NCBI RefSeq assembly: GCF_009905375.1
Contig: NC_133653.1
Span: forward strand, 84,856,079-84,920,078
Direction: 5' to 3'
From: Apium graveolens
Taxonomy: Eukaryota; Streptophyta; Magnoliopsida; Apiales; Apiaceae
DNA: 64,000 nt
The position numbers and the translations under genes were made by a program. Shown piece by piece: positions 58,866-64,000 of the stretch (the first letter of the stretch is position 1; each line of letters starts with the position of its first letter). The notes below the pieces were generated by a model. It made no database searches and was not told the DNA's origin. It saw only the letters and a list, made by a program, of their open reading frames with translations.

Positions 58866-60323
58866 TCTACAGAATCTTCATGTAATTAAACCAAATCAAA
58901 GATCAATATTCTTAGAAGGCTTCTATTAACTACAAAGCTAAAGGGATGCCGAAACCATCTCATGTAGAAACATCTCTTGGGCATCTCACGAAGTGTCATC
59001 CAATAAAGAGCATCTCACTCTCGAAATTTCTCTGAGGGTGCGCCTTAAAGAAAGTTTACGTCTTGAAAGACAAGGAATTAGTTCCAGTCGAGCCATTCTT
59101 CAAGTATTGATTATGACTCATCTGATCATCAAGACATCTTCATTGAAAAGTTTCATAGACTTTTTCTTCTGAGGGCGCGCCCTGGGAAGGAAATTTTTCG
59201 TTGAATGTCTCACATGCAGAGGGTGCGCCTTAATAGATTGTGATACTGTGCTTGACAAATGATGATATTTTTTCCAGATAAGATTTCCTACCTGCAAGAA
59301 ATACAATTAATATGGAACTTTAAATATTACCTGGAGGACGCGTCCTAGAGGGACGGACGTGTCCAATCAGCGAACTCTCCTGAAATTTGTTGGAAGTCTC
59401 CTGGGCCTCAGATGTCTTCATCAAGGCGCGTTCTAAGTGTTCGTGGGGATCTCCTCCGGGTTAAATCTCTTTCACAATATTCTTCCTGCACAAGTCCCAG
59501 AAATAATTAACGGAAAACACAACAAAACTAGTCGAGTGTTACCTCGAGGAATCGCCTTACCGGTGATGACTAACTCATGGTAGTAATCCCTTCTTTTTGG
59601 AGTGTTCTCCTCCCGATCCTCCTCAGATTTGCTCCTGGTTAAGTCCTCTGAACTAAATAGTGTTCTCAAATATTCTAAATCAAATAGGATTCTTCAGTCT
59701 TCTTGTTGGAATAGGATTCTCCAATCTCCTTAATGGAATAAGATTCTTCAATCTTCTAATTAGAATAGGATTCCCCAATTTTCTATATCGAATAGGATTC
59801 TTCAATCTTCTAATTAGAATAGGATACTCCAATCTTCTAATTAGAATAGGATACTCCAATCTTCAATACCAAATAGGTTTCTCCCAATCTTCTAAACCAA
59901 ATAGGATTCTCTCAATTTTCTAAACCAAATAAGATTTTTTGGAAAAATTCGCAGCTACTGTTTTCCTCTGTTTTTGGACTGCTCAACTTTTATTCTCGTA
60001 ATCATATCATCTCCGAATTAAAGGGAATTAAACAAGCTTCGCGTAGGCTGTAAGATCGTTCAAATCTGACTTACGGAACTCGAGATACGGCCCAAACAGT
60101 GTAAGCAAATCGCTTAATCTATCAAAGCCGAATTTTCCATCCAACTTCGCTCCTTCGTGGCTATGGCTGCAAACTTCAACCTCCATAGCTGGATATCATC
60201 ATCCATGAATCTCCCTCGTGGTCGCGGATACTACACTCAAATCTCCTTCGACCCCCATGCCGAAAACAGTTATTCACGGATCTCCTTCGTGGCCATTATA
60301 TGCAACTCCTCCGTGGCCCAGTA
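58866..60323 (-). other. Internal non-coding part and leader of the non-coding element
   Basis: No protein domain. The plus strand carries AGGGCGCGCC variants near 59172, 59220 and 59423. A 27-bp repeat lies at 59670-59940. At the right end (minus-strand leader) the word CTCCTTCGTGG (minus CCACGAAGGAG) recurs at about 60150, 60211, 60282 and 60307. A short minus-strand piece (RRDYYHELVITGKAIPRG near 59520-59610) may be old coding but I cannot assign it. Confidence 0.5.
59668..59940. repeat. 27-bp tandem repeat, about ten copies
   Basis: Units of the type GAATAGGATTCTTCAATCTT plus CTAATTA. The length is a multiple of three, so the plus strand shows nine-residue repeats (RIGFFNLLI type). The minus strand has stops. 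I take it as non-coding. Confidence 0.8.
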
Positions 60324-61524
60324 GGAATTTGGTGCCAACAAAATTTGAGGTTCGTAGCCGGAAACAAGATCTGTGACGGTGGTTCTTTGTCGGAAACGTG
60401 AACAGTACCCGGTGGATCCGATGAATAGTGTTCGTCGGGAAGTATGAACAGTGTTTGGTGGTGGAGATTATTGGGGGCTGAGATTACTTAGGGTTAGTGG
60501 TGGCTCTTTAGGCTCTCACTTCTGACCCCTTACAATTTGCCTACGTATCCCTATTTATAGGGAATCAAGCCCACGTAGTTCTTGGGGGAATAAGAAACCT
60601 AACGGGCTTATATTTCTTATCCCGAGGCCCAGTAGAAAACCCACTGGAAACGTCTTCTACTAGTTTTAGGAATGTCCGCCGATGAGGCCCAACCACAAAG
60701 GCCCAAGGCGCATCCGCGGCTTCGAGACTTCACGGATAAAGTATCTCCTTGGCCAAGGATAACCCTCCGCTACCAGCTGTTTCTCTAGTCCGCAGACGCA
60801 GGTATAGCCGTTGTTCACCCCAAATGTTGGACGCATCCTTGTCCCCCGATAAGGAGCCCCTACCAGATTACAGGACAAGTGATATCAAGCTTTTGGGTGC
60901 AAAGTGCAGGATACTCCAAAGTCTCCCAACGAGGACACCCGTTGACTACAGAGACAAATCTCCCAAAGCACACACCAGATTTCACCCCACATCCCCAATG
61001 AGGACACCCATTGACTACAGGAGGAGGCCTTCAGTCCAGGCATACCCCTGGAGGTCTCTGACCACGGACACCGCCTTTCCTGTAGATATGCTACAGGAAG
61101 GAGTTCTTCAATAGAGTACCTGCATCAAATAAGTTAGTAATAATAATTCTCCATCTTCCTTGAATCATCCAAAGAACCCGTCTAAGTAACCATGTTGAAG
61201 TCCCATCCAAGCTATGTTTCTCACTTAGGGCGCGCCCTAATACCTTAGGGGATAGCTCTAAGAATCAGTTGAATTCCTTTCTTCATATATCAATAGGGCG
61301 CGCCTCCTTCACCAATGAGGGTGCGCCTTGATTATGTAAGGCGTCAGCATTACTCTTCTCGTATGCATAGGGCGCGCCTCCCCATATCTTTAGGGAGCAC
61401 CTTCTTCCTTCGTGATAAAATAAATGTCTTATCTTTCCTTAATTTTAGGCACCAATATCCCAATTCTGACCAATTGACCCGGTTTTGACCCGAACAAGAT
61501 TTATACCAAATTTTGGACATAACA
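60324..61524 (-). repeat. 5' LTR (right copy) of the non-coding element
   Basis: Matches the left copy over its full length. In element orientation it starts TGTTATG at 61524. Minus TATA box at 60552-60559. It also carries the AGGGCGCGCC series (61227-61400). Confidence 0.85.
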
Positions 61525-62054
61525 TAAGTCCTCCTTGAGAAAAGAAAGGGAAATTTGGATCATGTCAGCCCAATTCCGATTCTTGTAATCTTCCAACACT
61601 CATGTTCAGTTTCTCTTTTAAAACTATACATCTTGTTCTCTTGATCAAGGCATAAAGAAAACACGTAATAGGAATTAGTAGAAGAATCTTGAAAGATGGA
61701 CATGTAACGCGCTCTGCTATGTAGATCAGGAAGATCAAGTATGGACTTGGTTGATGGATTGCTTAATCGATATATGGCTGTTGACTTGTCAGAGCCGGAC
61801 GATTTTTCTTCCGGAGTAAAAGCCCTGTACAATGACGATCTATGTACCTGATACTTTCGGTATCAAGGCTTTCACTGCGCTTAATATACTGAAAACTAAG
61901 ACGTCCATTATGTGCCATGTGCATGTCTACGAATTGTTTGTTATTAACTATAGTCTATAGCATACCAGAACTTGCACACAGATTTACATCTCTCCGACAA
62001 AATTTCTTCATTAGAAAACAGTCCTGCAACCGGATCAGATCGTTGTTTTTTCAT
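61525..62054 (-). pseudogene. F-box pseudogene, first fragment (N-terminal F-box and start of F-box-associated domain)
   Basis: Minus strand, ATG at 62054. The first frame reads MKKQRSDPVAGLFSNEEILS and then RCKSVCKFWYAIDYS, stopping at 61944. This is an F-box whose middle is missing. A second frame continues NNKQFVDMHMAHNGRLSFQY. A third (61832-61560) reads LYRAFTPEEK, IYRLSNPSTKSILDLPDLH and SYYVFSLCLDQENKMYSF, typical of F-box-associated domains. A last frame change leads to MIQISLSFLKED, which joins LNFEEDIP of the 54937 fragment across the LTR element. F-box proteins recruit targets to SCF ubiquitin ligases. At least two frameshifts and the F-box deletion show it is dead independently of the insertions. 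Confidence 0.7.
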
Positions 62055-62142
62055 CTTGTATGCATTAGTTGTTAGACTTATATGGAACTGATTTGAGACA
62101 ATTGCGCATATAATTAAATAGGATGGTGAGTGTTTATTATAT
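62055..62142. other. Upstream flank of the F-box pseudogene
   Basis: Short AT-rich stretch that would hold the leader of the minus-strand gene. No clear TATA box. Confidence 0.3.
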
Positions 62143-62880
62143 ACTAGCTTAAATCACGAGTTCCCATTAATATTTAAAAAATTTATTTATCATGTTATAT
62201 TTTATTTTTTAAAGTATTTTTGTAAATTTATAATAATTATAAATTTATAATAAAATAATGGGATAATTTTAGTAGAATAAGTAGATTATATCTAGTGTTT
62301 TAATAGTTTAGCAGTTTAGCGGATAAATAATACTATGTATTTATTTTTTAATAGTAGGATATGTCGGGGTCTAGTTTAGTAGGACTCTACCTAGTAGTTT
62401 AACAATGTAATAGTTTAGCGGATAATGGATATATAACTCTATTTATTTATTTATTTATTTTATTAACCAAAATTAGTGGATAACCTTTGAACCAAATTAT
62501 ACCCATTCTGGTTATTATAGTATAGTACTAGCTTAAATTCCGTGCCATGCACGGGTTTCCATTATTATTTAAAAAATTTATTTATCCCTTTATATTATAA
62601 TTTTAAAATATTGATATATATATAATAATTATAAATTTAATAGAATAAGTAGACTATGTCCGGTATTTCAAGAATTTAGTTATGTAGCGCATATATACCA
62701 CTATTTTTTTTAATAATATGATAAGTTGTTGTAGTAGAAGTACTCTAAGTATAGTAGTTTAACAATTTAGTAGTTTAGCGGATATATAATACTTTTTTTT
62801 TACTTTATAATAACTAAAATTAGGAAATAACCGTTGAATCAAATTATACTACATTCCGGTTATTATAGTATAATATAGAA
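62143..62880. repeat. Two tandem copies of a ~384-bp AT-rich repeat
   Basis: Both copies start ACTAGCTTAAAT (62143 and 62527), share TAGAATAAGTAGA and TTTAGCGGATA, and end GGTTATTATAGTATA. The second keeps a palindrome CCGTGC/GCACGG at 62540-62554 that the first has lost. Similar CCGTGC-GCACGG words are common in dispersed plant repeats, so this may be a mobile element end; the family is not assigned. Confidence 0.65.
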
Positions 62881-63411
62881 TATAATATAGGATACATAGT
62901 ATAGATAGATATCGACCAGTGATAAAAGAAAATCAATATTAGTTTGAGATGGAACACACAAGTACTAACATAATATAAGTATCATAGGAATATAGGATTT
63001 CTAGTTATATTTGAAGTCAAGAAGGTAATTACCTAGTTTTATACTGCATTTTTTTAATAACTTTGACTTGTTTTAATCATGTTATCCTTTTAAATTAAAC
63101 TAGTATAATGCAGAAAACTTTCATTAACTTCAATATAATACAGTCGGGACAAACCCCCAACTGTCGATACAACCAGGTAGTAAAACAAATATCATACTAA
63201 AAATAATTAGATGATTTGTTTCCTGATCGTTTAACACATAGAATTTAAAAAATCTTGAAATTAAAAACAAAATCAAAGACATCCCGAGCAATCCAAATTG
63301 TACCAACATCTCTGAAAATAGCAACATCGCAATTGACCATATCACATAAAAACCATTGTTAGCCCACTGTTCAAAAACACCAATCACTGAGATTGGAGAA
63401 ACGACACCACA

Positions 63412-63508
63412 ACTATCTACTTGCCGGACACCGGCTATAGATATGCCGAAAACACCCCAGTTATCTACATGCCGGATACCAGCTATAGACATGCCGAAAG
63501 TGTAAACA
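63412..63508. repeat. Two copies of a 49-bp direct repeat
   Basis: Units share TATCTAC, TGCCGGA, CAGCTATAGA or CGGCTATAGA, and ATGCCGAAA. They create a duplicated peptide in a minus-strand frame (63549-63130) that I do not regard as a gene. Confidence 0.7.
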
Positions 63509-63722
63509 CGTGAAAGATGAACAATCTTTTCGTGCGAGATACGGGTCATTTTTTAGAATTTTTTATGTATCATGCAATTATAATAATTTTAATTATTTTC
63601 TTATTTGTAAATGTTGTACAATGTCTAATGTATATCAAATACAAGTTGATTGTTTATCAACGTGTATTATTTTCATAAAAGACAATACCAAATTACACAA
63701 CGTTTCAAATATAACTCATTAA

Positions 63723-63728
<6 letters not shown>

Positions 63729-63765
<37 letters not shown>
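63729..63765. repeat. (TA)n microsatellite
   Basis: An uninterrupted AT dinucleotide run of about 37 bp. Confidence 0.9.
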
Positions 63766-63767
<2 letters not shown>

Positions 63768-64000
63768 TTATTTGTGTTGTATAATTTATATTTAATGAAT
63801 GAATATAAATAGGGTAGTCAGTGTACGTTTAAAACGAAATTATTATACTTAATCTATAGAATGCCGTTAGTATGTTTACAAATAAAAAGTTAAAAAAATA
63901 ACATTTATGTTGAATACAGAATTAACCAAAAATTTTGAATCTTATTTAAATAAACTATATATACTGCTCTATATTATTACTAAGTTAAATACTAACTTAT

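Larger units (their letters stand above)
54938..61524 (-). mobile_element. Non-coding LTR retrotransposon with 1.2-kb LTRs and a 55-bp minisatellite
   Basis: Direct repeats 54948-56149 and 60324-61524 (about 1.2 kb, roughly 4% different by eye) flank 4.2 kb with no retroelement protein. The target duplication TAAGT is perfect at 54933-54937 and 61525-61529. Minus orientation is shown by TGTTATG as the minus-strand LTR start, a minus-strand purine tract next to the left LTR (GGAATTTGGGGGGTAGT, plus 56150-56166) and minus TATA boxes in both LTRs. The exact inner border near 54938-54957 and 60324-60333 is uncertain. It must have been mobilised by an autonomous relative. Confidence 0.82.
62881..64000. 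other. AT-rich intergenic DNA
   Basis: No gene supported. A 49-bp direct repeat is at 63412-63508 (GCCGGA..CCGGCTATAGA type, two copies) and a (TA)n tract at 63729-63765. Confidence 0.5.

Noticed and set aside
63130..63549. 139-codon minus-strand frame
   Set aside because: Part of it is a 49-bp direct repeat and the rest is hydrophobic low-complexity text. No family was recognised and no support as a gene.

Overview
This window looks like flowering-plant nuclear DNA, most likely from a eudicot with a large, repeat-rich genome. The evidence is a deep stack of plant Ty1/copia and Ty3/gypsy retrotransposons, a hAT transposase relic, plant-type intron borders, and one plant F-box gene relic. I cannot name the species; an asterid such as an Apiaceae member is a guess. 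I see no intact host gene, rRNA, tRNA or CRISPR.

Layout. 1-2536 is the 3' part of a decayed hAT element. 3750-23270 is a SIRE-like copia element with 5-bp target duplications (CGGAT). It is interrupted at 6348-14289 by a younger copia element with 1.6-1.7 kb LTRs (target duplication GCTAA). 23480-33963 is a minus-strand LARD-like element with LTRs of 4.3-4.4 kb, almost no interior and target duplication CGGTC. The flanks of both insertions appear to belong to an older gypsy LTR that ends at 35024. Behind that LTR lies a decayed chromovirus-like interior (35025-40859) and the start of its 3' LTR (40860 to about 41690).

42033-62054 is a minus-strand F-box pseudogene cut into three pieces by two LTR elements. 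One is a Tat-lineage gypsy element (42129-54860) with sense gag-pol, an antisense spliced gene and two tandem-repeat arrays. The other is a minus-strand non-coding LTR element (54938-61524) that carries a 55-bp GC-rich minisatellite. 62055-64000 is AT-rich intergenic DNA with short repeats.

The retroelements supply all the coding content, and all but one of their genes are broken. The exception is the gag-protease frame of the nested copia element. The relative order of insertion can be read from nesting and LTR divergence: nested copia about 2%, 54938-61524 about 4%, SIRE-like about 8%, Tat-like older. The least explained structures are RNA-like hairpin families in the leader of the nested copia element, a two-hairpin higher-order tandem repeat placed between the convergent sense and antisense genes of the Tat element, and a long extra reading region behind pol in the SIRE-like element.
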